The notes under the pieces: generated by a model
Told to the model about the DNA's origin: nothing
Databases searched by the model: none
The model's input: only the letters and a program-made list of their open reading frames with translations
Part shown: positions 9,415 to 17,295 of the stretch, piece after piece
Layout: each line of letters starts with the position of its first letter
Position numbering within the stretch: the stretch's first letter is position 1
Position numbers and translations under genes: made by a program
Source of the DNA: Granulosicoccus sp045106195
GTDB taxonomy: Bacteria; Pseudomonadota; Gammaproteobacteria; Granulosicoccales; Granulosicoccaceae
Length of the DNA stretch: 64,000 nucleotides
Assembly (NCBI GenBank): GCA_045106195.1
Contig: JBGCEH010000045.1
Coordinates: forward strand, 62,001 to 126,000
Direction of reading: 5' to 3'

Positions 9415-9443
9415 CCAGACGTCCGGTCGGATGGCTGGGTTTT
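9415..9443 (+). terminator. Probable terminator after ilvIH
   Basis: Imperfect stem CCAGACGTCCG / CGGATGGCTGG followed by GTTTT, 7 nt after the ilvH stop. A second strong hairpin without a T-run lies at 9460-9490 (CCGCCGG...CCGGCGG with inner AGGC/GCCT). Confidence 0.5.
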
Positions 9444-9557
9444 GCATGAAATGGTCAAACCGCCGGGCAGGCATAAGTCGCCTCCGGCGGTAATGTGCGG
9501 GTAACATCCAACTAGCGGTAAACTGGTCCCACACGCGGTAAAACTCGAGATTTCAAC

Positions 9558-10328
9558 ATGGCAAGCCCACACACAGAGCAAAAACAGCGTTCGCGCGGCA
9601 TCTACCTGCTGCCTAACCTGTTCACGACCAGTGCTCTTTTTGCCGGGTTCTACAGCATTGTTCTGGCTTACAACGGAAGCTATGGCGCTGCGGGTATCTC
9701 CATCATCGTTGCCATGGTGCTGGATGGATTTGACGGTCGGGTCGCACGCATGACGAATACCGCAACGGCGTTCGGCGCTGAATACGACAGTATGGCCGAC
9801 ATGGTCTCCTTCGGTGTGGCGCCAGCATTCCTGATGTATACATGGTCCTTGTCCGATTTGAAAGAGGCGCAATTCGGCCAGCTCGGTCTGGTCATCCCTT
9901 TTGTGTATACCGCTTGTTGCGCTTTGCGTCTGGCACGCTTTAATGTCGCCGTCGGCACTGCTGACAAACGATTTTTCCAGGGCCTTGCCTGCCCGTCGGC
10001 TGCAGCTATTCTGGCCAGTTTCGTCTGGGTGATGTCCGGGCTGGGTATCAAAGGTTCAGAGCTGGTTATTGTGGTGGGTCTACTGACACTATTCAGTGGC
10101 ATTGCCATGGTCAGTACCTTTACTTACTACAGTTTCAAGGATCTGGGCGACAATCGAAGAGTGCCTTTCGCCATGCTGTTGGGCTTGTTGCTGCTGTTCG
10201 TGATTACCGCTGTAGACCCTCCCAAGATGATCCTGATCGCATCTGTCATCTACGGCTTGTCTGGCCCTGTTTACTACCTGTTCCGTCTTTATCGAAAACG
10301 CAACCGTGGTGGACGGGCAGGTGAATAA
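9558..10328 (+). CDS. pssA: CDP-diacylglycerol--serine O-phosphatidyltransferase
   Basis: A membrane enzyme making phosphatidylserine from CDP-diacylglycerol and serine, the precursor of phosphatidylethanolamine. It carries the CDP-alcohol phosphotransferase signature D-G-x2-A-R-x8-G-x3-D-x3-D, here DGRVARM...FGAEYDSMAD (~residues 56-79). Hydrophobic segments flank it (LLPNLFTTSALFAGFYSIVL, GISIIVAMVLDGFD, ELVIVVGLLTLFSGIAMV, VPFAMLLGLLLLFVITAV). The 256 residues and the basic C-terminus (RLYRKRNRGG) fit the multi-pass type II-like PssA found next to ilv genes in pseudomonads. There it normally follows ilvC, which is absent here. Confidence 0.93.
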   Translation: MASPHTEQKQRSRGIYLLPNLFTTSALFAGFYSIVLAYNGSYGAAGISIIVAMVLDGFDGRVARMTNTATAFGAEYDSMADMVSFGVAPAFLMYTWSLSDLKEAQFGQLGLVIPFVYTACCALRLARFNVAVGTADKRFFQGLACPSAAAILASFVWVMSGLGIKGSELVIVVGLLTLFSGIAMVSTFTYYSFKDLGDNRRVPFAMLLGLLLLFVITAVDPPKMILIASVIYGLSGPVYYLFRLYRKRNRGGRAGE

Positions 10329-10394
10329 CGTGATCTGCGTCCGGTCGCTCAGGACTGTGCCCATATCAACATATAAAACGCCGTTAAGGTAAAT

Positions 10395-10532
10395 ATGAAT
10401 ATTGGTGACTTGAAGGCACAATCTGCCAAGTGTCAACGTTGCGTGTGTGAAGACTTACGTCAACCCTGCAGTGAGTCTATGCCTGTCGCTGAGTATTCAG
10501 GAGCGTCATTCGTGGCCTCCTCATCGATATGA
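10395..10532 (+). CDS. Small Cys-rich ORF (45 aa), coupled to the HolD-like gene
   Basis: ATG at 10395 follows TAAGGT (10385-10390) at good spacing. The 45-codon frame ends in a TGA (10530-10532) that overlaps the next gene's ATG as ATGA, the usual sign of translational coupling. The first half holds four cysteines in a C-x2-C-x-C-x6-C pattern (KCQRCVCEDLRQPCSE), which could bind a metal; the rest is Ser/Ala-rich. I recognise no family. It could be a real small protein or a short leader ORF that loads ribosomes for the downstream gene, which has no good ribosome binding site of its own. Confidence 0.45.
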   Translation: MNIGDLKAQSAKCQRCVCEDLRQPCSESMPVAEYSGASFVASSSI

Positions 10533-11191
10533 GCTTCACTGCGCGACAACTGCACTGTCTGGATGCAATGGGTCTGGTTGCATGGACGAGCAAGAAAAAT
10601 TCAGCGTCTGAGAGTGAGGCCACCACGAATACGGATGCTGCCGATGCGGCTCATCTGCCAGGCTCACCCGTCACCACTACAAGGCCCACAACTATTGACG
10701 AGCAGTGCCAGTGGCTGCTTGGGCAACCCTTGTCGGGTTTAATCTATAAGGGAAGCCAGATGAGCTGCGTCGGCGCTGAACAGGCGCCACTATTGGTCGT
10801 ATGCCTGCATATGAAGGAATCTGTCCAGCTCCCGCTTTCCCGTGAATGTGCTCAGCTTTTCGATCTAATGATGCGCGCCATCGATGTACCGCGCGTCGAA
10901 TTCAGACAATGCGCCATTTCTATCGGTCCAGATCCTCAGGTTCAGAGCAACACCGCCAGGGTGTACCTGGATGACATACTCACGCCCTACACAAGGGCTA
11001 TTCTGATGCTGGATCCGTCGCAGGGGTCGGATTCTGTCCCGTTTAGTGCATACAAGACGCTGCTACCTCCATCCTCAGTGCCGCTCTGGCGCATACCACA
11101 CCCTGACTTGCTGTTAACCACGCCAGCACTCAAACGACATGCCTGGGACGGTCTGAAAAGCTTGAAGCAGGTGCTTGATGATCAGCGGTGA
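10529..11191 (+). CDS. Putative DNA polymerase III psi subunit (HolD-like)
   Basis: A 220-residue protein just upstream of rimI, the position of holD in E. coli (holD-rimI-yjjG-prfC). The N-terminus ARQLHCLDAMGLVAWTSKK resembles the chi-binding peptide of psi (WQLQQLGITQWSLRRP): R-x-L-x2-L-x-x-G-[IL]-x-x-W. The C-terminus HPDLLLTTPALKRHAWDGLK matches a pattern I associate with HolD-type proteins, a Pro-Ala-Leu-Lys-x2-Ala-Trp segment. The middle has a hydrophobic strand/helix section (PLLVVCLHM; ECAQLFDLMMRAI). An insertion rich in Thr/Ala (~residues 25-60) makes it longer than E. coli psi (137). If correct, it links the clamp loader to single-stranded DNA-binding protein through chi. The assignment rests on weak motifs plus synteny. 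Confidence 0.5.
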   Translation: MSFTARQLHCLDAMGLVAWTSKKNSASESEATTNTDAADAAHLPGSPVTTTRPTTIDEQCQWLLGQPLSGLIYKGSQMSCVGAEQAPLLVVCLHMKESVQLPLSRECAQLFDLMMRAIDVPRVEFRQCAISIGPDPQVQSNTARVYLDDILTPYTRAILMLDPSQGSDSVPFSAYKTLLPPSSVPLWRIPHPDLLLTTPALKRHAWDGLKSLKQVLDDQR

Positions 11192-11233
11192 GGCGCTGCT
11201 GTGCATGGCTTCTGCCGGAACAACTGCTGACAG

Positions 11234-11728
11234 ATGAGTAGTCGACCCGTTACGGCTGACATATCGTTTGAACCGGTCTACCTCCGGAATGTTGCTCTGG
11301 TGGGTACAATGGAACGGCGCAATTACGAATTTCCCTGGACAGACGGTATTTTTCGAGATTGCCTCAAGGCAGGCTATACCTGCCAGATGGTGATGCTGGA
11401 AAACGACATGATCGGTTATGGCATCATGCAGATTGCAGCTGACGAGGCACACATACTGAATCTGTGTATCGATGGGCCTTATCAGCGGCAGGGCTTTGCC
11501 AGACTTCTGCTGGAACATCTCGTGCAGCAGGCAGAACAACGGCGGGCAAATATCGTGTTCCTGGAGGTCAGGCCGTCCAATCCCCGAGCTGTGGATCTCT
11601 ATGAGCGTTCGGGCTTCAATGAAATTGGGGTGCGGAAAGGCTATTACGATTCTGCCAAAGGGCGTGAAGACGCCATCGTCATGGCTCGTAATCTGGTGGG
11701 TGCAGACAGTGAGCTGTTCCGGCACTGA
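11234..11728 (+). CDS. rimI: Ribosomal protein bS18-alanine N-acetyltransferase
   Basis: A GNAT-fold acetyltransferase of 164 residues. RimI acetylates the N-terminal alanine of ribosomal protein S18 using acetyl-CoA. The acetyl-CoA loop is PYQRQGFARLLLEHLV (~residues 83-98), preceded by the strand AHILNLCID and followed by FLEVRPSNPRAVDLYERSGF and the late GYYDSAKGREDAIVMA, all typical of RimI. The N-terminal YEFPWTDGIFRDCL matches the family's FPW signature. The gene sits between the HolD-like gene and prfC, as in enterics, which supports the name over another GNAT. Confidence 0.9.
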   Translation: MSSRPVTADISFEPVYLRNVALVGTMERRNYEFPWTDGIFRDCLKAGYTCQMVMLENDMIGYGIMQIAADEAHILNLCIDGPYQRQGFARLLLEHLVQQAEQRRANIVFLEVRPSNPRAVDLYERSGFNEIGVRKGYYDSAKGREDAIVMARNLVGADSELFRH

Positions 11729-11914
11729 CACTTCAGGTGTCGTGAGCGAGTGAAGCCTGAAAACACTCGCGTGGGCCAATTGTCTATAGCATGGCATCTT
11801 GCGATAGAATGGTGGGTTATCCCGTGCATCGCAGCCCGTCGTTTGTCCCCAATCACTCTGGCCTTGCCATGGCTTCATGAGCAAGCTTGATGAGGCTGTA
11901 TGTTAGCCGTGTCT

Positions 11915-11953
11915 TTGCAGGAAACAATTGCAGATAACAGTTGCAGGAAACTC
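11915..11953 (+). repeat. Three tandem 13-bp repeats over the prfC ribosome binding site
   Basis: TTGCAGGAAACAA, TTGCAGATAACAG and TTGCAGGAAACTC follow one another exactly every 13 nt (11915, 11928, 11941). The last copy supplies the AGGA upstream of the prfC ATG at 11959, and its TTG at 11941 is an in-frame alternative start. The function is unknown; it could come from slippage or be a translation or protein-binding control site. Confidence 0.75.
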
Positions 11954-11958
11954 AGGTA

Positions 11959-13554
11959 ATGGCTAACGCCGAACTTCTCGATGAAATAAACAAGCGACGC
12001 ACGTTTGCGATCATATCGCACCCGGATGCAGGCAAGACAACGCTTACTGAAAAGCTGTTGTTGTTTGGTGGTGCCATCCAGCTGGCCGGTACTGTCAAAG
12101 GGCGAAAGGCTGCGCGGCATGCCACCTCCGACTGGATGACCATGGAGCAGGAGCGTGGTATCTCGGTGACCTCGTCAGTCATGCAGTTCCCCTACGCGGA
12201 TCATATCGTCAACTTGCTTGATACGCCAGGTCACGAAGATTTTTCCGAAGATACCTACCGCACGCTGACAGCCGTCGACTCTGCACTCATGGTCATAGAT
12301 GTGGCGAAAGGCGTGGAAGGGCGAACGGAAAAGCTAATGGATGTGTGCCGTTTGCGCACCACACCTGTCATGACGTTTATCAACAAGCTTGATCGTGAGG
12401 GACGTGATCCCATCGAGCTGATGGACGAGGTCGAGAGCATGCTCAACATCAGGTGTGCACCTATCACTTGGCCTATCGGTATGGGTAAGCGTTTCAAAGG
12501 TGTCTATCACCTGCATACTGGCGCCATACATTTTTACTCTCCAACGCATGGTGGCAAAGTGCAGGAAGGTGAGGTTGTTCAAGGTATTGACAACCCCAAG
12601 CTCGATGAGATTTTGGGCCCCATGGCCGCTGAGCTGCGTGAAGAGCTGGAGCTAGTGGTTGGCGCTTGTCACGAGTTCGACCTTGACGCCTATCTGGCAG
12701 GTGATCTCACACCGGTGTATTTCGGGTCTGCGATTAACAACTTCGGAGTAGCAGAGCTGCTGGCCGATTTTGTCAAATATGCTCCGGCTCCGCAGGCACG
12801 TTCGACGGTAACGCGAGAAATCAATCCGACCGAGGAGAAGTTCACAGGTTTCGCCTTCAAGATACAGGCAAATATGGACCCTCAGCATAGAGACCGTGTG
12901 GCTTTCGTTCGTATCTGTTCTGGAAGTTTCACAAAAGGCATGAAAGTGCGTCACGTGCGTCTTGGCAAGGAAGTTCGATTAAATGATGCACTGACATTCA
13001 TGGCATCAGATCGTGGTCATGTCGAAGAGGCTTTCAGTGGGGATATCATCGGTCTGCACAATCATGGAACTATTCGAATCGGCGACACATTTACGGTGGG
13101 TGAGGAGTTGGCGTTTACCGGCATACCGAACTTTGCTCCAGAGCTTTTCAGGCGAGCTGTGCTTAAGGATCCACTGAAAATGAAAGCACTGCAGAAAGGC
13201 CTCAGTCAGCTGTGCGAAGAGGGTGCAACACAGTTGTTCAAGCCATTGGTCAGCAACGACCTCATTCTAGGAGCTGTCGGTGTGCTGCAGTTTGAAGTGG
13301 TTGCCCAGAGGCTGCGTGATGAGTACAAGGTAGAGTGCCAGTTTGAAACGGTAGGTGTACAGCAGGCACGCTGGATACGTTGCACCGATGATAAGATGCT
13401 GGAGGACTTTCGCAAGAAACTGGATATGAACCTGTCACTTGATCATGCAGGTGAGTTGGTGTACCTGGCGCCCACAAGAGTAAACTTGCAGATGTCGCAG
13501 GAACGCTGGCCAGACGTTGAATTCCTGGCAACACGAGAACAGGTTTTCAACTAG
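11959..13554 (+). CDS. prfC: Peptide chain release factor 3
   Basis: A translational GTPase that recycles RF1/RF2 from the ribosome after termination. The 531 residues match the family length. The G1 motif is HPDAGKTTLTEKLL near the N-terminus, the switch region is QERGISVTSSVMQF, G3 is LLDTPGHEDFSEDTYRTL and G4 is INKLDREG, all characteristic of RF3 rather than EF-G. I place the start at ATG 11959 (MANAELLDEI). An in-frame TTG at 11941 would add six residues inside a tandem repeat and has no ribosome binding site of its own. In E. coli, prfC lies close to rimI as here. Confidence 0.96.
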   Translation: MANAELLDEINKRRTFAIISHPDAGKTTLTEKLLLFGGAIQLAGTVKGRKAARHATSDWMTMEQERGISVTSSVMQFPYADHIVNLLDTPGHEDFSEDTYRTLTAVDSALMVIDVAKGVEGRTEKLMDVCRLRTTPVMTFINKLDREGRDPIELMDEVESMLNIRCAPITWPIGMGKRFKGVYHLHTGAIHFYSPTHGGKVQEGEVVQGIDNPKLDEILGPMAAELREELELVVGACHEFDLDAYLAGDLTPVYFGSAINNFGVAELLADFVKYAPAPQARSTVTREINPTEEKFTGFAFKIQANMDPQHRDRVAFVRICSGSFTKGMKVRHVRLGKEVRLNDALTFMASDRGHVEEAFSGDIIGLHNHGTIRIGDTFTVGEELAFTGIPNFAPELFRRAVLKDPLKMKALQKGLSQLCEEGATQLFKPLVSNDLILGAVGVLQFEVVAQRLRDEYKVECQFETVGVQQARWIRCTDDKMLEDFRKKLDMNLSLDHAGELVYLAPTRVNLQMSQERWPDVEFLATREQVFN

Positions 13555-13608
13555 AATCTTGTCTTAATCAGGATTTGATCTGAAAGTCACGAACCCACGG
13601 AGCGTTAA

Positions 13609-14280
13609 ATGCGCCGTTTGATCAAGAACATTGCACGACTGGCCCTGTTTTCATCAGTGTTGGTGTCAGGTATTGCCTCTGCTGAGCTTTTTGGCATGGT
13701 AAACGGCCGTACAGCGGACCTTAGCCGTGCGCCGCAACAATCGGTTGAGCTGGGTGCAAGTCTTGCGAAGTTCAACAGTCATGACGTACAGCATCTTGGT
13801 TTGCGTATCAATTACAAACTAAATCGTTCGACAGTGCTTTACGCTGATGTCGGACAATCCATGTTCGACCCGGGAGATGAGGCTGATGGCGTGACCTTTG
13901 GCGTCGGTGGTTTCTGGCAACTGCCAGGCCTGTTTGATATATCAAACTTCGCAGTACATGCCAGTTTCCATCGCGTCGATCTTGACTTTAGCGGATTAGA
14001 TAACGGACTAAAGGGTAACGCGATCGTCCTCGAGGGCTTGTTCAGCGGCAAGCAGCCAATCAACCAGGCGGGAACCCTATTCTTCAATGCCAGTATCGGT
14101 CTGCACCGTTCAGCACTCAGGGTTACCCGCTTGAATGCTGATCCTGACACCGATTTGGATTTGATGTTGAGTGCAGGAGTCGTCATGGAAACGCAGAGCA
14201 GGTCGGGCGAATACTATGGCAGCCTTTTCTATGTTGATCATATCGGCTTTGGCCTCGGTTACAGATACTATTTAAACTAG
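13609..14280 (+). CDS. Outer-membrane beta-barrel-like protein, paralogue 1
   Basis: 223 residues with a signal peptide of ~25 residues (ALFSSVLVSGIASA-ELF). The mature part alternates hydrophobic and polar residues, with strands ending in aromatics (RINYKLNRSTVLYADVG, GSLFYVDHIGFGLGYRYYLN); a final YYLN suits a C-terminal outer-membrane insertion signal. It shares a pattern with the next gene (E-[LF]-x-G-[ML]-x2-GR near the N-terminus, SVELG, RxNYxL), so the two are tandem paralogues. No known porin family is recognised. Possibly an 8-stranded small barrel of unknown function. Confidence 0.65.
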   Translation: MRRLIKNIARLALFSSVLVSGIASAELFGMVNGRTADLSRAPQQSVELGASLAKFNSHDVQHLGLRINYKLNRSTVLYADVGQSMFDPGDEADGVTFGVGGFWQLPGLFDISNFAVHASFHRVDLDFSGLDNGLKGNAIVLEGLFSGKQPINQAGTLFFNASIGLHRSALRVTRLNADPDTDLDLMLSAGVVMETQSRSGEYYGSLFYVDHIGFGLGYRYYLN

Positions 14281-14294
14281 CGTAGCGGAACACC

Positions 14295-14972
14295 ATGTCT
14301 CAGTTGCCAATCTGTTCGCCTGTCCATGCTACCTGCAAGCCTGGCAGGACCTTGTCTGCGACCGTTTTCATCATCATCGCTCTACTTTGCCCAACCGTTC
14401 AGGCCGAGTTTCTGGGACTTCTACCGGGGCGTGAAGCAACGCCTGTCAATGTAACTGATCTTTCAGTTGAGCTGGGTTTTGTCACGGGTCGGTTGGAAGG
14501 CTCCGATTACCAGAACATTGCGGCCAGAGTGAACTATCGCCTCTCTCCCGAGATGGTTTTGACAGCAACCGTGGGTACCGGTGAGTTCGGTCTTACAGAC
14601 GGTGTACCTTTGGGTGTCGGTCTGTCTTACCACTTGTCAAATCAACGGATCAGTGAAAAGGTTGCGATTGCCGGCAGAGTCAGTTATCACTTTGGCGATT
14701 TTGCGTTGCGACAGCTGGAAGGTGAAATCTCCTCGTTTATGCTGGAAGTGCTCGTCAGTGGTGCCAAGCCGTTGATGAGTAATGGTCTGACGTGGTATTC
14801 CAATGTGGGGTATCACTTGATAACAGTGGACTTCGGACGTAGCGATTCGACGAATGAGGCGGGGATCGGAGGTGGTCTGGTACTACCCGCCGGACTCGGC
14901 GAGGCCTATGTTGGAGCCGAGTTCATTGACGAGGCAATGCTCGGAATTGGGGTTCGGTATTTCGTACAATAG
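14295..14972 (+). CDS. Outer-membrane beta-barrel-like protein, paralogue 2
   Basis: 225 residues with a signal peptide ending near VQA-EFLGLLPGR. It is the second of a tandem pair 14 nt apart: both have a short EF/ELFG-x2-xGR segment after cleavage, then SVELG, a RVNYRL-type strand, alternating strands and a terminal aromatic strand (LGIGVRYFVQ here). It differs enough from its neighbour to be an old duplication. Likely an outer-membrane barrel. The role is unknown, and neither neighbour suggests a substrate. Confidence 0.65.
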   Translation: MSQLPICSPVHATCKPGRTLSATVFIIIALLCPTVQAEFLGLLPGREATPVNVTDLSVELGFVTGRLEGSDYQNIAARVNYRLSPEMVLTATVGTGEFGLTDGVPLGVGLSYHLSNQRISEKVAIAGRVSYHFGDFALRQLEGEISSFMLEVLVSGAKPLMSNGLTWYSNVGYHLITVDFGRSDSTNEAGIGGGLVLPAGLGEAYVGAEFIDEAMLGIGVRYFVQ

Positions 14973-15044
14973 AGGGCGATGCGACTCAACTTTGCTCTGT
15001 TCTGCGCATCCACAACACGTTTCAAACGATAACAACGCAATGCT

Positions 15045-16109
15045 ATGGCGACTATCCAGATAGATGTAGTAATTATCGGAGCCGGTCCGGTAGGTTTATT
15101 CCAGGTATTCGAACTTGGTCTGCAGGGTATTTCAGCGGCTGTTATCGATGCGTTGCCGCAGTCGGGAGGCCAGTGTACTGAACTGTATCCTGACAAGCCT
15201 ATCTTTGACATACCTGCAGTACCAGAATGTACTGGCCAACAACTGATAGACAATCTGGAGAAGCAGATTGCACCATTCTCGCCACAGATGTTCCTTGACC
15301 AGACAGTTGAAGAACTTGACAAGCGTGGTGAGCACGATTTCCGTATAAAAACCTCCATTGGCAACGTATTCCAGTGCAAGGCAGTCATCATCGCTGCCGG
15401 AGCCGGATCGTTTACGCCTGTGCGTGTGCGAGTGCCGGGTATTGAAGCCTATGAAAACACTCAAATGTTTTATCGTGTGCGCGACCCGCAAAAACATGCA
15501 GGTCGTGATGTCGTAATTCTTGGTGGCGGTGATTCTGCACTTGACTGGGCCTTGCAGCTGGCACCCATTGCTAAAAGTCTTACGCTTGTGAATCGTACAG
15601 AACGTTTTCGTGCAGCTCAGGCATCGGTTGACAAATTGTATGCTCTGGCAGAGGCAGATGGTGCAACAGTCATGATGGCAACACTCAAGGCCTTTGGCGA
15701 GAGCGATGGCAGACTCAAGGAGTTAACATTTGTCAAACGCGACGAAGCTAAAACCGAGGTGACCATGCCGGTGGACGATCTGCTCGTGTTCTTTGGATTA
15801 TCGCCCAAGTTGGGCCCTGTCGAGAACTGGGGGTTGGAGCTGGAGCGCAAGCTCGTTACTATTAATCTTGCAACGTTCGAAACCTCGGTCCCGGGAATCT
15901 ATGCCATCGGTGATATCAATACTTATGAAGGCAAGAAAAAACTCATTCTGAGTGGCTTTCATGAGGCAGCTCTTGCAGCGTTTGCCATAAAGCAAGCGTT
16001 TGAGCCCGACAAGAAAGTGAACTTGCAGTACACCACTACCAGTCCGTTGATGCATGAACGCCTTGGCGTGGATGCGAACGGGGAAAATCTGGCGTCTGCT
16101 GATTCGTAA
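15045..16109 (+). CDS. Type 2 ferredoxin/flavodoxin--NADP+ reductase (TrxR-like)
   Basis: A 354-residue FAD/NAD(P) oxidoreductase with two Rossmann motifs: VVIIGAGPVGLFQVFELG at the N-terminus (FAD) and VVILGGGDSALDWALQLA in the middle (NADPH). The early GGQCTELYPDKPIFDIP and late VPGIYAIGDINTYEGKKKLI are hallmarks of thioredoxin reductase-like ferredoxin-NADP reductases (YumC type). The thioredoxin reductase CxxC redox pair is absent, as expected for this group. It probably passes electrons between NADPH and ferredoxin or flavodoxin in the cytoplasm. cysB follows 51 nt later on the same strand, suggesting a link to sulfur assimilation, though that is only inferred. Confidence 0.87.
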   Translation: MATIQIDVVIIGAGPVGLFQVFELGLQGISAAVIDALPQSGGQCTELYPDKPIFDIPAVPECTGQQLIDNLEKQIAPFSPQMFLDQTVEELDKRGEHDFRIKTSIGNVFQCKAVIIAAGAGSFTPVRVRVPGIEAYENTQMFYRVRDPQKHAGRDVVILGGGDSALDWALQLAPIAKSLTLVNRTERFRAAQASVDKLYALAEADGATVMMATLKAFGESDGRLKELTFVKRDEAKTEVTMPVDDLLVFFGLSPKLGPVENWGLELERKLVTINLATFETSVPGIYAIGDINTYEGKKKLILSGFHEAALAAFAIKQAFEPDKKVNLQYTTTSPLMHERLGVDANGENLASADS

Positions 16110-16160
16110 ACAAGGACTCACCCAGCCGGGGATTCCCACCCTCGACATGCAGATAGAGAT

Positions 16161-17144
16161 ATGAAACTGCAACAGTTGCGCTGCATTGTTGCCATGATGC
16201 AGAACAATCTCAACGTATCCGAAACGGCAGCGGCACTATATACCTCTCAGCCCGGCGTGAGCAAGCAAATACGGGCGCTGGAAGATGAGATCGGTGTAGA
16301 GCTGTTCGAACGCAGTGGCAGGCAGATAGTTTCGGTAACCAATGCGGGCAGGGACATCATCCCTGTTGCCGAGAAAATTCTTGCAGGCACTGAAGACATC
16401 CGTAATCTTGGTCGCCAGCATGCAGATCCCTATAGCGGTGAACTACGGCTGGCAACCACACACACGCAGGCGCGATACGTGCTGCCAGCGATCATCAACG
16501 CATTCGGTGAACGTTATCCACGTGTAAATATTCATTTGCACCAGGGCACCCCTGTACAGATGGTGACTATGGTTGAGACTGGTGAGGTTGATTTTGTTAT
16601 CGCTACAGAAGGTCAGCATTTATATGAAAACCTTGTCATGTTGCCTTGTTCACGCTGGAACCGGGCAGTGATCGTCAAACCTGATCATGCCCTTTACAAG
16701 TTGGCACAGCTGGGCAGCCTGACGCTGGAAGCTTTGGCCAATTTTCCAATCATCACTTATGTCTTCGGTTTTACCGGGCGCTCGCAACTGGACAGGGCAT
16801 TTACAGCGCGTGATCTCAAACCGAACGTTGTGCTGACGGCTACCGATGCGGATGTGATCAAAACCTACGTGCGATCGGGGCTGGGAGTCGGCATCATCGC
16901 CCGCATGGCCTATGAGCCGGAATTCGATAGCGATTTGAAGGTGCTTGATGCAGCACATCTGTTCGAGTGTAGTACCACGCATATCGGTATGCGCCAGCAT
17001 CGTGAACTGAGACCATTCATGTATGAATTCATCGAACAGTTTGCACCGCATCTGACCCGTGATTTGGTAGATGCCGCGCTTGCCAGTCCGTCACGAAATT
17101 CGCGTGAGCGATTGTTCGAGACGATTGAATTGCCAAATGACTAA
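16161..17144 (+). CDS. cysB: LysR-type regulator CysB
   Basis: A transcription factor of the cysteine regulon, which in known bacteria senses O-acetylserine/N-acetylserine and activates sulfate assimilation genes. At 327 residues it is close to E. coli CysB (324). The N-terminus MKLQQLRCIVAM begins the winged HTH, with the recognition region ETAAALYTSQPGVSKQIRALEDEIG. The effector domain has the CysB/Cbl signature ATTHTQARYVLP and later TYVFGFTGRSQLDRAF and VRSGLGVGIIARMA. The name is secure at family level; the closely related Cbl is less likely given the sequence start. Confidence 0.93.
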   Translation: MKLQQLRCIVAMMQNNLNVSETAAALYTSQPGVSKQIRALEDEIGVELFERSGRQIVSVTNAGRDIIPVAEKILAGTEDIRNLGRQHADPYSGELRLATTHTQARYVLPAIINAFGERYPRVNIHLHQGTPVQMVTMVETGEVDFVIATEGQHLYENLVMLPCSRWNRAVIVKPDHALYKLAQLGSLTLEALANFPIITYVFGFTGRSQLDRAFTARDLKPNVVLTATDADVIKTYVRSGLGVGIIARMAYEPEFDSDLKVLDAAHLFECSTTHIGMRQHRELRPFMYEFIEQFAPHLTRDLVDAALASPSRNSRERLFETIELPND

Positions 17145-17168
17145 CTCGATCCTGACAACGAGTCCACA

Positions 17169-17234
17169 GTCGTCTCTGCGAAGGTGAGAATTCAAGTTGC
17201 GGTAGTGCTGAGTGCCTGCCTTCGCGGGCATGGC
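17169..17234. repeat. Dispersed palindromic element, copy B
   Basis: Two diverged arms, GTCGTCTCTGCGAAGGTGAG and (reverse) GCCATGCCCGCGAAGGCAGG, about 20 nt apart, between the convergent cysB and guanine deaminase genes. It belongs to the same family as 34368-34438 and 47934-48002. The foldback may serve as a two-way transcription barrier. Confidence 0.6.
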
Positions 17235-17295
17235 CCAACTTCATGCAAATGGTGGCGTTTCAATCACGCGTCGTTATTCAATTAATCCGGTTTGC

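Noticed and set aside
11731..11769. Overlapping stems after rimI (TTCAGG/CCTGAA and CGAGTG/CACTCG) as an attenuator
   Set aside because: Stems are short, loops long, and no T-run or partner leader peptide is seen.
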